DNA of 64,000 nucleotides from contig JARCOQ010000017.1 in assembly GCA_029207755.1 (NCBI GenBank), positions 5,964,945-6,028,944 of the forward strand, written 5' to 3'. The DNA is from Chamaea fasciata (lineage: Eukaryota; Chordata; Aves; Passeriformes; Sylviidae). The notes under the pieces were generated by a model. The model was not told the DNA's origin. It saw only the letters and a program-made list of their open reading frames with translations, and searched no databases. A program made the translations under genes and the position numbers. This document shows, piece by piece, positions 21,392 to 55,054 of this stretch. Each line of letters opens with the position of its first letter. The first letter of the stretch is position 1.

Positions 21392-22400
21392 GCCACGATG
21401 CACCCAAGGGGAAAGATAAGTCCATACCCTTAAAGATTTATCTTTCCTTATAGACAACTCTTTCATAGCTCAGTAGAGGGAGAAAATAAGTAAATAGTTT
21501 GCTAGAGCAGTCTTATTTGCAGGGTAGCTTGACAGAAGTGTAACACCTCACTAAATGTGTCTCCCATGCACAGTGTTTCTAGGAAGATTTGCAGGTTTGA
21601 TCTATTCTTGCTTTAGGACTGCTCCAGGAAAACTCTGCTGGGTTCTCTTGGCCTCCAAAATGAGGCTTTTACTGACAGAGATTCTCCTTCTGCACATTTT
21701 TGTGTTCTCAAGTGAATCTTTGCTCTCTTTTGAAATCAAAGACTGTTTCCAGCAGACTCTCTCTGGTTCTTTCTCATTTAGCAGTTGTCTAGAGATTATT
21801 CTGCTAGGGATTCTTTCAGGAAGTTTGATTGAAAATGGGAGTATTTTTTGTACAAAATTCATTCCACTGAGACTAGAAAACTCAGCCAGCAATGTGTTGT
21901 GGGGGAGGGAGAATCTACCTTTTTCTCCCCTTTTTGCTGTCTTTTTATTTTTTCTCCCCTTTTTTTGAATTTTCAACAACTGATGAAATGTTTCAGTAAT
22001 GCTCAAATTTGCATAACTAAGTGGAAAAGCCTGGCCTGACTCTCCAAACACTCTGCTGCTCTCAGCTGACCTCCCCAGGTGGAAGGCTCTTTGCTCAGGG
22101 TCACTGGATGGCCTCCTGGAAGTTTCTTATGGAGCTCTTCCCTTGCTGTTGGGTACTATCCTACTAGAAAACTCTGGAAACACCTTTTTAGAACGTGTGT
22201 TTGCTGGCTAAATTGGTGATTCTTATTTAAAGTGGAATATTCTATCATGTAACCAAAAAGAGTAAGTCTCATCCACGCTATCCCTTGTTAAGTGGAGGGA
22301 AAGGAAATAAGTTTTTAAAAATAAACTGTTCTTTTTCATAGAATAAATTTTTTCCTTTGTTTAACTTAGAGGTCTGAGTATCTGATTTGAGTACAATTCC
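21392..22400 (+). other. BIRC7: BIRC7 3' UTR (inferred)
   Basis: About 950 nt without a recognised exon lie between the TGA and two closely spaced AATAAA hexamers. The far end is not certain. Confidence 0.55.
22320..22347 (+). terminator. BIRC7: BIRC7 poly(A) signals
   Basis: AATAAA occurs at 22320-22325 and 22342-22347, the first such hexamers I found after the stop codon. A GT-rich stretch (GGGTGTGGTGGTGT, about 22413-22426) follows and fits the downstream cleavage element. Confidence 0.6.
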
Positions 22401-22555
22401 CCACTGGGGGAGGGGTGTGGTGGTGTCCCAAGATGTTAGGGTGGCATCAGGTTATAAATCACATCTGTCCTTCAGTGCTACACGGGTGTGAGTAAGAAAA
22501 GCAACTGTTCTCACCATCCATTAGTTTCCTTTGGAATTTACCAGACATCACGTGG

Positions 22556-22775
22556 GTCATGGAGGCTTAGAATGCTTTGGGTTGGAAGGGACCTTAAAGC
22601 TTATCTCAGTCCATGTCCCATCCATGGGCAGGGACACCTTCACTATCCCAGGCTGCTCCAAGCCCCATCCAACCTGGCCTTGGGCACTTCCAGGGATGGA
22701 GCAGCCACAACTTCTCTGGGTACTCTGTGCCAGGGCGTCACCACCCTCACAGGGAAGAATCTGGCTTCTCAAGAT
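22556..22775 (-). mobile_element. CR1 LINE 3' tail
   Basis: The plus strand shows GGGTTGGAAGGGACCTTAAA, GGCTGCTCCAAGCCCCATCC and CACCCTCACAGGGAAGAAT, the inverted CR1 3' end. It inserted just beyond the BIRC7 poly(A) site. Confidence 0.92.
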
Positions 22776-25700
22776 TCTCTTAGATTGCAAAAGAAGGGAT
22801 GAGGATGAAGGAGAGTAAGGATCTGATACATGAAACTGTGCAAATGCAGAATAATTCTGATCTGAACTCTTTGTAGAGTTTTGATAGCCGGTTCTTTAGT
22901 GTATTTGTGGCCTGGAACTGCTTCTCTTTGGTTCCAGCTCTGGTTACTAAATGGCTTAAGGGTTTGCCTATGAGTGACTTTAAGGTGTCAGTTATCTGTG
23001 GATCCCATGGGAGGGCAGCTCTGTTCATCCCTGCCTTCAGAAGAAGGGAATGTTAGTGTAGTTCTTGGCAAGGATGAGAGAAATTACAACTTGAGCGGTT
23101 TAAACTGCAACTCTTGGAGGAATTGGTTGGGTCTCTGCCCGACAGCAGCTTTCCTAGAGAACGGTGTGTCACCACCGTGCCAAATTAGATGTCTGGGTTC
23201 AAGATATCATTGACTTTGTTTTGCCTCTATAAATGCAGCAAAAAGTTATAGTTTAAATAGCTGTGCTAATCTGAGAAGGGAAAACACCAGCTGAGTGCTG
23301 GAACAGTGTTATTTCCTCCCAAACTCACCTTAGTGTGACTGGAACCAACTATTTCTGAGGCTTCTCCTGTTGAACAGTGTGAAAAAGGAAGGTGGCTTCT
23401 CCACATCAGGAAAAGGGAGGAGCTGGTTTGTTTTCCTGTGGGGAAATGTCCCTTCAGAAGCAGGTACCACGTTGTTCTTTGGCCGGAAGCATCTCCAGCG
23501 CTGTCTGTCCCCAACAGAGGGCACTCCGAAACTGGAGATGAGGGGACCCAGCACCTTCAGCTGCTCCAGGATCGGGGTGCGGTGGGGGGTGGATGGACTG
23601 GCAGTCCCTGCCCTCACTGAGCGGGGTCCCTGTGTCACCTTGAGGTACTCAGAGTGTGTCTAGCACAAGCAGAGCACGAGAGGAGTTCTCAGGGCATGAG
23701 GAGGAATGACTTGGCTAATGAAACCTGGAGGAGATAATTAAGTGTGGAATATGACCTTTGGTGGCTTTGTTTCTTCTCGGCTGATTTTTTTTTTTCTTAC
23801 GATTAATGGCAATCATTGCTACTGCATATTATAGGCTTACCTGAATATGGGCTTGGTGTTTATTTTACTTCTATTAATTGGTGCTTTATGCTACAATGAA
23901 CACAGGCAATGGAGTGGTAGCTCTGAAGTGACTCAGTCAGCACACTTTTAGTTCACTGATCTTCACCAGTGTGTATCAAAGCCAAGGGGTAATGCTGTTA
24001 AGCGCATAGTTTGATGCTTTATCTCTTCAGAGTACTTGGCAAGTGGTTTTGATCAGTTTTATTGGTGAAAGTGCCATCAGAGCTTGGTCAGGTAGAGAGG
24101 TGTAGTGTTAAAGACATGCAGATCTCAATCCCAGAAATTCTCTTACCATGTAGAGGAATTCTTCCTGAAACTACCAGTGAAATATTTCAGGTATTCAGAG
24201 CCAAAACTCTGCTTTTTCCACCATCTGTACTGAATTTTGGTTGCTCCCAAACAAGGCTGACAAAACCTGCTGGTATCTGATTGTTACCTCGAAGAGAGAT
24301 TATTATCAAAATCATATTAAACCCAAAAAGTGTGAAGTCAGTGCTAAATGAGAAAAGGAAAGATTGATTTAGAAAGCCCCAAACAAATGAAAACTTTAAT
24401 GGGAAAATTTCATTGAATAGAGGATGTGTATTCTTCTTATTTTTGTTTTTCTGCCTCTCCAGGGAACGTCAGGTGGGCAGACAGGAATGAGTGTGATCCA
24501 AAAAGAAAGTGAATAAAAGAGAGGCGGAGAAAAGTGTTAACAGTGTGTGCACACTGCTGTGTGTGATCTCAAAATGGAGAGCAGCTTGTGTTTCACTGGT
24601 ATTTTTTTAACTTAGTAGTGACACAATATTACTAATAAGGGAGGCAGTTGTGTTTTGTTATGCAGAGCTGTAAGGTTTGAGCTTTTTTCTCTGCGGTATT
24701 AAACTAGGATGGAACTACTCTGTTTTGCTCAGTCAGAAGCTGTGGCTTTTGGTGGCTAAAAGAATGGGAAAAATACCCTACAGAAAACAATATTTTTCCT
24801 TGCAGCTGCACCCAAGCAGAACTCAGGATGTTTGGGTATCTTCTATCTGGAATAGAAGTTTCACAGAAGCAAAAAATACCCTCTCAGTGCTTATACATTT
24901 GGGTTTATGAAAGAGGATTTTGCTTCCTGGGCCCTTTAGAATGAGACAAAAAAAAAGCTGCATCATTCTGTCTTTGATTTAGCACTTAATGTTTTTATTT
25001 TTTTTAAATTCTTCCCTCACACTTCTCCCTAGCATGGCTTCAAACTTGACCCTTCTGAAAAGCATTTCTCAAAAAAATGCCAAGTAAACCCAAACAAATT
25101 AGGCAAGACAACAAGGAATTACAACAGCACTTGAAGTACCAGCCCAAAAATTCCAGGGCTGGCTGACAACTGCTCCTCCTCTGCTTTTGACACTTTACAT
25201 GCTGGGAGACACAGCTAACAAAACTGACTTGGTTTTGTTCTTTATAATTAATTGCTGCAGCTCATTAATGCAACTTAATTACACTCCCATTCCCCCGTCA
25301 GCCCTTTCCCTCCCCTCAAAAAAACCCGTCACAAACAGAACTCCTCCATCAGGATGTTACCATGGAATAGGTGTGGCTCTAGCTGAGGAAGGCAGGTGCA
25401 AACCCACCTCTGATCCATGAGGAACTTGGCCTTTTCCAGTGGCCTGCAGCAGGATTCAGCTACGCCAGGGTTAACTGAATGTAGCTGGGCAGACCCAGAG
25501 TAAGCTACAGCTGCTCCAAGGATGGCTTGGCTGGTTGAAAGGGGGTGAAGCTGCATGCTGAGTGAGGAGTTGATGGCTGTACTAGTTTTCAGCTGTTGAG
25601 CATTACAGGAGTTAGGCCACAGAACCCTGAACTCCAGGACAAATGCCTACTGCCATGTCTACAGAGAACGAGCAAGGGAGTCCTGGACGGGTGGGGACCA

Positions 25701-28700
25701 AGAAGGGAAAAGTTCTCATCTATAACTTAGAACGCAACAATGCCTAAGTAACTCAGGTGTAAAGAGCCCCCACCTCATTTTACACAGGCAGGGAGGAGAT
25801 GAGGTTGTGTTAGAGGATTTAGGCTCTGTTCAGAAAAAGGGGAGGAAACTAACTACAGAACATATGGAATGTCCCAGGGAGTCACACAGTGCTTCCTTCT
25901 TTCTGGATCCATGGCGAAGGAAGCAGCTCCGACTTCAACTGTAGCTCTTGAGAGAGGCTCTTGGTGAACTTGCTCTGCCAGAGGTCTTTAGGCCTGTGCC
26001 ATTTCTGGGCCAGTACAGCAGACTGTGGTAGGAAAGGTTCGTCAGGGCACTTGGAGAATTAAAAACCAACCGTGTGGCCGTTCTTCGATGTACATTCATT
26101 GCGTTTGAAAAGAAGACAAGGAACAAAAAAATGGAATGGAGTTCACCATCCTGCATTTTCTCTGCCAAAGATCCAGGCCCCAGGGGACTGTTTCCTGCAG
26201 CACCTTTGGTGGAGTGCAAGGTTTATCCATCCTCTGGCTCTTCTTCACTTACGCAGGCCTACAAAAGGGGGGAAAAAAGGTGAAGGCGGGATGTGAGTGT
26301 GGAGCAAGTACTCAATTGCTTTCTTAATGTAACAGAAATGGTGTGGAAACAATGAGGACAATTTTTTCTTTCCTCTTCTGGAGTTTTAAATATGATTGAC
26401 TACAGATGAGGAATAGGATTGAGAGCTCAGAAGTAATGTGGTTAAGTAGCCTTCAAGGCTGGAAAGAATGCTACGCATATGTCAGACCTGGATATGCTGC
26501 AGTTAGCTCAAGTGTTAGATCTATGGATCCTCAGCATTTGGAGCTGCATAAAATTTGGTTAGGAACTTAGAAAGCTAAGGGTCACCTCTAGGATAAAGGA
26601 GCTGCTCGAAATTGCAGTGATGTGCTTTTGGTGTAGGTGCAGCAGGATAAGCAGATCTACTTTTGGAGCCAGCAGTAAAGGTGAGTGAATGCTTTTGGCT
26701 GAAACATCACCTCTTACACATGCAGCTTCAGGATGATCAAAAGAGTTTGCAAATTCATGTTGTTTGTTTGGGAAAAAGTCTACCTAGAAAGAGAAGCAGA
26801 AGTGTTTTGTTTTGTGTTTTCTCTCTCCTCAGAACAAAGTGGGATTTTTTTTTCCCTGTTTAAGTTTCCTTTGTAAATTATTCTGCTCCGTCAAAGCTTG
26901 GAGAAGATAGGTGGGAAAACAATTCATAAGGAGTTTTCCTCCCCCTCGGTCTTATTCCAGTGTTTCAGTCTTGGATTCTGACTTTTTGACTTAATGTTAT
27001 TTGTGTACTTGTACATATTGGTGTATTGAAGAACCCACTTTAAGCCAGTAAGGGATGATGGTTGTATGGGGACAAGTCCTTTAATGCTCACAGCTGCTTC
27101 GTGCCTGTGGCCAGCAGACAGTGCCCCACAAAAGATTGATCAGGGACCATTAGAGTGAGCAATTGCCAACTGCAGCCTCAGATCCCTCAATTAACCAATA
27201 CCTCCTGTTGCAGCTCTGTCAATACTGAGGTCTCCATCTGATAAAAGTCACACCCTGTGTTAACACAGGGCCCTTTCCACTGGTAGATCTGAGGAAAGGA
27301 AAGTCCATAAAATCTGGCTACACGGCTCAAATTAAAGCTCTGGAGCCCCTCATGTGATGTAGTGCTTGAGGTGCCAGATGACGGTCCAGGGCTGGAGCCT
27401 CACAAAGGTGCAATTCACTGCTTGGCCTTAAAAACACAGTCTTGCAAGGCAGGAAGATCCAGTGCTTGTCCCTGAACCTTTTAAATAAACAGAGGGCACC
27501 TCCTGTCATCCAGCAGGTTCTTGATTTAGCACTACCCTGTGCACAAGATCATGCTTTGAGGCTATTCTGCTTTATAATTGAGATTGCACAGTGCTGCTTT
27601 CCGAAACAAATTCAGAGAGTGATGTCAGAAAACTGAAAGGATTCAGCAGGCAGGAGCTGCTGACAAATGCTCAGGATGCTCTGGGTACTTGGCAGGTAGT
27701 GCAGGGGCTTGGAGAGAACAGCTTGAGTGAGAAATGTCAAAGCTGGCTTGGCCAGCACTTCCACAGTTATTGGTGCAAAAATGCTCTTTTGCCTCAGGTG
27801 ATAAGAATTCTGTTACTAGAAATGAACAAACAGGAAGAAAAGCAACCTAGAGCTGAGGTCCTGTCCTGTGCAGCACAAGGGGGGCCAGCAGACACAACCT
27901 GAAATTGTGTATCAGTTCAGGGAGGAGAAAGAGTTCAACACTTTCTTCCTAAAAACTCACTGGAAATACTCTCAGGTTTAGCCTCAGGTGAGCAACTTTG
28001 TCTTTCCAGAAGTGATTTACCATCCTTTGGATAAGTACTTTGTCACAGAAACTCAGGCAGTGAAGACTTTAAAATGTCCTCTATCAAGAGTGCTAATATA
28101 TTATTATTAAATAATTAGTGTGGTGCCTTGATTGGTAATCAGCAGTGAGATTGAGGGTAATTCTTCTGCACCGTTAAACTTCCAGAACTTTTTTTTTCAT
28201 GATAATTTGAGCCCCTTTTACTTGAGGTTGTGACTTCAAGCAGTAACTATCACAACCAAACTCCACTGGAGTCAGGAAAATGTGGAGCAAAAGCAGTTGT
28301 GGAACCTGAAACAAAAATAACTTTATTTTTAGAATACCATTGTTGCTGTGCGAGTGTTCAAGGTGTGAATTGACATGGGCACTCTTAGATCTTGCCTTTG
28401 TAAACAACAGTTACAAAATGACGGTTGATTGTTGTTGCTGGCTTTTTTTAAAAGAGAAAAATAACACCTGACTTGAAAAAATTGTGAGGTTTTCCACTAA
28501 CTGGAGGCACGCAGCTGAGATCAGGGAGATCATTGAAATAAAGCTGGGACATAACTGGATTATGGTGTGGAAGCGCCTATTATCAGTAACAGTTTGGGAG
28601 GTGTTTTTTTTCCTCCTAGCAGGAGGCAAAGGTATTTAGGAACTTCTTTCAGTCTGTGGCTGGAAGCTGAAGGCCAGAGCTGGGGTGCACAGTTTGAAAA

Positions 28701-30587
28701 CTGAATTTGGCAGCTCATGTCATTGTTCTGTGGGCTCTCAGATCTCTAAAAACTCAGGAATTCAGAGATATGAAGAAGAGAGACTAGAGAAAAATGCAGG
28801 AAAGGACACAGTGGGAGGAAAGTGTGATCTCATCAGAGAAGGATAGGTAACACTGGAGTGAACAGGATAATTCCATTAGGGAATGAAGGAAGTGATCCTG
28901 TCAGAGAAGTGTGGCAGCCCAGAAAATGCATCTGACTGCAGACAAGGGGGTGATGCCACCCTAAAATGGAAGTTCCTGCTTGCAATCAGCTCCAAGTGAT
29001 CAGTTGTAAAATAAATTTGGTTTCATTCAGCATTTCCATCAACAGAAAGGAGTTCAAACCAGAAAGCTCATGTTCCTGATCCTTAGCTCTTCTGAAAAAT
29101 TAAATTTCAAGTAAGTTGGATGTACCTGTTGTTTTGCATCTTCTTGAACAAGATGTAAAAAAAACCAAAAAAGGCCTTCAAGTCATCACTAAATGATTTT
29201 CACAGCAGGACAAGGGCACCTGGCAGTCAGTGCCCCAGCCTGCAACACTCCATGGCACCATAACCTGGGAATTCATTATCCCTTTGTCCCTTTGCTCCCA
29301 TTCACACACATGGAAAAAAGGCAACAGGCTGAAACAAATAAACAAAAATTGCTATTTGGAGGCTGCTGAAATTTATAGAGGGTCACATTATCTACAGCTC
29401 AGCAGCTGTTCTCACCTCCTGTTAGCCTAAAAGAAATATTATTTTGTGCTGGCAGAAAATATCAACAGAGAAGCGACGGGCTAAAGAACAGGAGGGAGGA
29501 ACAACAAAATTATCTGAGGACTTGAGCAGCAGCTTCCCCTCTTACTGAGACCCTAAAAGAAAGTTTTACACTGCTAACTTCTCTTCATGTTACAATCTCC
29601 CCCCGTAGGAATCTTCATTTAGAAGTGACAGCTTCTTTCACAAGCCGAACTGGTCATTTTAAGAAAAAAGCAGCCCAAATCCTGTACTGTAAAAATGTGA
29701 TGCTTCTTCAGCACACTGCTGCATCCAGCTAGTAAATCAGGGAGCTGCTTAAAGCTGCACAGTTTCTGCAGACTATGAGAAATTCCACCCCGCTGTGACA
29801 AAATGAGAGAGAAATCAATATTTAATCTCCTGTAGCATCTCTTGTAACAACACTATAGAACCCCCAAAGTTACAGGGAATTCAATGGCTTTGCAAAAATT
29901 ACTTGTATTCTTGATCTTGTGCTGCAGTGACAAAGTGGGCAGTAAGTCCTTATGAAATTAGAGGGGCACATCAACCAATCCACCTCAGGGAAGTTTTTCT
30001 TCCCTCAGCCCCACTCTTTCCCACCATCCTTACATCCTTCTTTTTGGCAGGAGCCTGGTAACATTGTTCCTGAAAAACAGCCTCCCTCAGCAGCTGCTGT
30101 GAAAAACTTCCACGTGTTGAACTGCCGCTTGCAGATCAATTTAAAGAATATAAAATCAGATCTCATTGCTGCTTTGAACAGACAGAACTGGCCTTTGTGT
30201 TTGAGAATATCATTAAGAACCAGCTTTTAAGTGGACAGAGTGAAATTGTGATCTTGTGCCTCAGAGGGCAGAAATGGGAATCCAACAGTGGCCCTTCATT
30301 ATTGGTATGAGAGAAGCTGCTGAGAACAACCCCCCTTTCTGCTCTCAGCTGAACTCTTGGGCTGCCCCACACATGCAAGGCTCAATTCTTGGAGGCAACA
30401 GAATTTAAAATAATTCTGGAGCTGAGAAAGGGCAGCTTCAACCCTTCTGGTGTTAATTTCTTCCATGCCTGAAAAGCCTGTTGGGAAAAGCAACCTGCAA
30501 GGAAGAAAAACCCCTGTGGTTTTTTTCATGTGGTACCCTTGACCCATGAAACCAAGAACAGGTGGAGTCTCTTAGCACAGATGATAC
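22776..30587. other. Intergenic between convergent BIRC7 and NKAIN4
   Basis: No confident gene was found. The part near 30587 probably carries the NKAIN4 3' UTR or a last small exon on the minus strand. A CpG-richer patch at about 23460-23640 is open in several frames but matches no family I know. An 18-bp perfect palindrome lies at 27253-27270. A minus-strand AATAAA hexamer (TTTATT at 28322-28327) is one possible NKAIN4 poly(A) signal. Confidence 0.5.
27253..27270. repeat. 18-bp perfect palindrome
   Basis: CCCTGTGTTAACACAGGG equals its own reverse complement and has an HpaI-type GTTAAC centre. It could be a dimeric protein-binding site or chance. Confidence 0.9.
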
Positions 30588-51019
<20,432 letters not shown>

Positions 51020-51639
51020 TCAGTAGGACACACGGCTTGTTGACACATCCCCCTTTCCCTCTGGTCTCATCCCAGCTCCTCTGAAGGCTGAGCTCCAGTG
51101 CTGTGTGGGGCAGTCCTCCGTGGTGCGCACTTTGGGGCTCTGGCAGAGGACACAGGGGAGAAGCGGGAGAGTAACATCTTAAATGCTGAACGTGAAATAC
51201 ATTCACAAAGATGTCACTGTAACTTTCTAGAGCTCATTTGTCAGAGCCTTCAGCATCACTCCATCACTCCTGACACCTCCTGTGTTTCTCCTCTCCAGCA
51301 TACATCCATCAAAGTGAGGGAGAGGAGGAAACTCTCTCCTCCACCTTCGCCCCTCAGAAAATGCTGCCACCAGTAAGGAAATTCTGCCAACACATCAGTT
51401 TTCCAGGACAGGCTGTGTTCCTCTCCAGCAGTAATAACATGGTTCAAGGCTAGTAGTGTGTTCTAGACATAAAATTCCATTACTGTTGGAGTGCTGGGGC
51501 TGATTTTCAAACCAAATCTGCATAAAGATGTGCTTTTTACCTGTAGCCATCATCTGTGTATCAGACAACATCTGGCCCCTGGCCCTGAGCCTCTGTGCAG
51601 CTGAAAGAGCACAATGGACATGAAATTGCCTGCTGGCCT

Positions 51640-51990
51640 TTGCATGCCCACAGCTTTTAAATGATATATCTATAGGAGAAATATAGTGAGTGTAAGGGGC
51701 AAAACTGTTAATGCAGGCTTTTCTCCCGTGCTTAGCCTTGCATGGAGAGATCTTCTCTTTTTTTTTGTCTTTATTAACTCGGTGCAAGCCTCTGTCTTCC
51801 CTGTCAGTGCAAGATTTGAAAATATGTTTAATTATCACAGCAGGCCACTGGGATTGCATTATGACATTTCATATTTATTTTTTTGCCTAAATAAATCATT
51901 ACAGTTTACTATCAGCAGTCAATATTAATTTAACTCCTAATCAGGCATTAACCACGAGTAATCCTGGTCTGCTGTGTGTAATCAGCTATG
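51640..51990. promoter_or_regulatory. Candidate conserved non-coding element
   Basis: Unique AT-rich sequence dense in TAAT, ATTTA and CTAATCAGG-like homeodomain cores, ending near TGTGTAATCAGCTATGCGAC. It carries no repeat signature and no coding potential. It resembles intronic enhancers of neural genes, but conservation could not be tested. Confidence 0.25.
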
Positions 51991-54900
51991 CGACACCTTC
52001 CCCTGGCTGGGATCTAAGCACCAAGGCTTCTGTGATGGCTTAAAGCGTTTAAGGATGTGAGCGGCTGCAGGTCCCTCTCAAGCCCCATGATGAGAGAAGC
52101 CACATCTATTAAATGGCCATTATTCCTCCTTCTTCCTGGCTCAGTGGGGAAATTGCCTTCACACCTCTCTTGGGCTCGGAAGGTATTGCAATTCCCAACA
52201 CTGCTTTGAAAGTTCAATAAAAACCTGTATTTCAAAGAAATCTGTGGTTAAGGGCAATCAGTCAGGGAGGGGGAGGGCAGCTTTCCCTCTACGGTATCTT
52301 ATTCCCAAGTAAAGAAGGACAGAGAGTGGGGAAGGAATGGAGGCAGTCACCAAATCTCTCTTTTGCCAAATAATCTTCCTTTTAGAAGCAACAGCCTCTG
52401 GTCCCCCTGAAGTACCTGGAAGATGTTGTGGGGCGAGTGCTGCTCCCCACAGCACAGCAGGTTTGCCGCACCAGCCACAGGTTAAACGCTTAATCCGTCC
52501 GGAGGGGATTAAGGCACATACCTTAACGATATCGGGAGATTTGGGATGCTGACTGGCCGGCAATGGGCCGCTTGACTGTGACTGCTTCATCCCATCAGGC
52601 AATTAATTGGCTTTGGGTGTTCCGGGAGGAGCGTGTGTGCCCCGAGGGCTTCACCCTGCCCGGGGACAGCACGGGATGTTCGCTGAGCCAACGCCCTGCC
52701 CAGCCTCCCCTCCAGCCTCTGAAAATCAGGATAAACACAGATCTCTCCTACCCGTGCCTCCTGCCACGAACTCTCCAGAATCTGGGCGATCCATGCCCGG
52801 AGGAGTGTTTTTCTTCTCCATCCTACTCCACCAGTATTTGCCATTAAGGTATAAAAAGGGGAAAGCTTGTCCTTCCACAGCCTTGTTTACACCAGGGAAG
52901 AGACTGGGCTGTGAAGTGACAGATAAACGATATGGAGATGGACCTGCCAGTCTACACAAATTCAGATTCGGGGACAGCTCCTTGAGAAGTCTCCGGATTC
53001 TTTCCCCATAACCCTGAAAATTATCTTCACACCATACTTCCTTCTCTCTCACCTCTCTCGTCCTCAGGTTCTTTCCATCCTGATTTACTTTCTTTCGTCA
53101 CTTTCCCAGCATTATTAAACTAGTTTTGTGTACCTGGGAGCTGCAGGCACGACTCAGCTGGTCCAGAGATGGGCTGTGCCCATCTGCAGGCTCAGGGAAG
53201 GAGAGGGGATGTGGGATGTGCGAGCTCACACAAGCTGCTTCCTCATTTATAGAAATAAAATTACGGTTTTCTGTAAAACACGCGGGTAACAAGCAAATGC
53301 TACTGATGAAACTCCAGCACTGTGTTAGTGACAGGCAGGGAGTGAGTCCGTGCTGCAATCCTGCCATTGGAAATGCAGCCTGAAGTTATCCTGGGCTTCC
53401 CCCTGTTCCCTCAGGAACTTACCATAATTAAGGAAAGATTTGCTGACAACAAATTGATAAACAACCATTTCACTCATTACACTGCAGGTCTGTGTGCACA
53501 GCTCACCCACAAAGTGCTGCTGAGATTTGCAGGTAAACAGGGCTGATGTTGGGGCTAAGTTGGCCTTGATTTGGGCTTGGGCCATGAAGGATGCCACAGT
53601 GCCCTTCAGTCCTGGTCTCTCTAGTCCTGGCAGGGAAATGCCATCTTCCTCTTGTGCTGCCCGGTTTGTGCAGAGCAATATCCTCGCTGTGGGGTTCCTG
53701 ACAATGGTTCACACTGTCCTATTGAGAAAGCCTATTATATTCCAGAGACACCGGTTGTAAAGAGAAATGTCACAGACTGTGGCACAGGTTTCAACCCACT
53801 CAAAGCTGACAGGACCTTTCCATCAGGAAGGACAAATTTTTCTTCTTTATGGCTGTTCTTATTAAAACCAGGATTCCTTCTGCTCCTTTTGCTTCTCCAA
53901 CCCATAGTATACTTTTACCTTTCATTCTTTAAATTAAATGATTTATTGCAGCACTAAAATCAGAAGAGCCGTGGCAGAATTTTCTCTCCTGAAATAAACC
54001 ACATTTCTGCTGATCTGAGTGAAACTGGAGTAGCAAAGAACCACGTGAAGCAATTGTTAGCCAGGGAAACAACACAAGCCAAAGCTCTCTCCTGGGCCAT
54101 CATTCATTTATACAGCTGGGGAAGAGATGAAAGGCAGAGGGATGTTCTGCAGCTTATGGAGCCCATCCCATTGCCCGCACACAGGGAGCAGAGAGAGCTC
54201 TGGACATGCTCAGGGGCATCACACCATAAAACTTCTCCAGAGAGGGAAGCTGTACCTGAGCTGGAGGGATGCCCACAGCAAAATAGGAAAAAAGTCCTAG
54301 AAAACAGCTCAAAACATGGGACAGTTTCTCACTGGGGGTTGAAACCATTCCAGTGGTTTTTCCAATGGCTCTGGCAGGACAGTGTCACTGGCAGGTGTCA
54401 CTGCCAGCAGGACACTCCGAGCTGGTTCAGCATGGGCTGGGGGTGCTTGTTTAAATCCTACTCCCTCAGATCTTTTCTATCCCCTCAACTTTGTCTTCTA
54501 TTGCTCCTCTCCTGCTGATAAGCTGGAGAGTCCAACCTGGTCCCCTGTGGGCCCACACTGCTGAGGAGGAAGGGATGCTGCTGAAGAGTCAGGTACCTGT
54601 AATTCCTTAACTCCCTGTCCTTTATAGCCTACTATCAAAGCCATGTTATCAGCTAGATTTGCTCTTCTTAATTTATTAAGCTTTTAAAGCCTTTAATCTT
54701 ATTTGGTTTGTATCTGTCTTTCACTGCATTTCTGAAATCAGTTGGGACACAAAAGAAAAAAATATCAGTCTCAAGACATGTGGACGTGACTCATACAGAC
54801 ACAGGAAAGGTGCTCAGAAAACCCCACAAGAAGTACAGTCACACATCCATTTGTATCTGTTTCTGTAAGCAAACCTGCTCTTAACCTTTCCAAGCTCAGC

Positions 54901-54996
54901 CTTAATAAGAGATTTCTTTTCAAAATGAAATGTTAGAAATAAATATTCAAGCGTGCAATAAAGGGAACAAGTAGGAAAAGCTGATCCTACTGCTGG

Positions 54997-55017
54997 AAAA
55001 GAAAAAACAAAAAAACA

Positions 55018-55049
<32 letters not shown>

Positions 55050-55054
55050 AAAAA
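54997..55054. repeat. (AAAAC)n-like tract
   Basis: Imperfect AAAAC and AAAAAAAC units over about 58 bp, ending in a pure A run. Confidence 0.95.

Noticed and set aside
22488..22818. Plus-strand frames of 95-104 codons
   Set aside because: They overlap the inverted CR1 tail at 22556-22775.
23330..23638. 102-codon minus-strand frame in a CpG-richer patch
   Set aside because: It matches no family and has no convincing splice or start context; it is kept only as part of the intergenic description.
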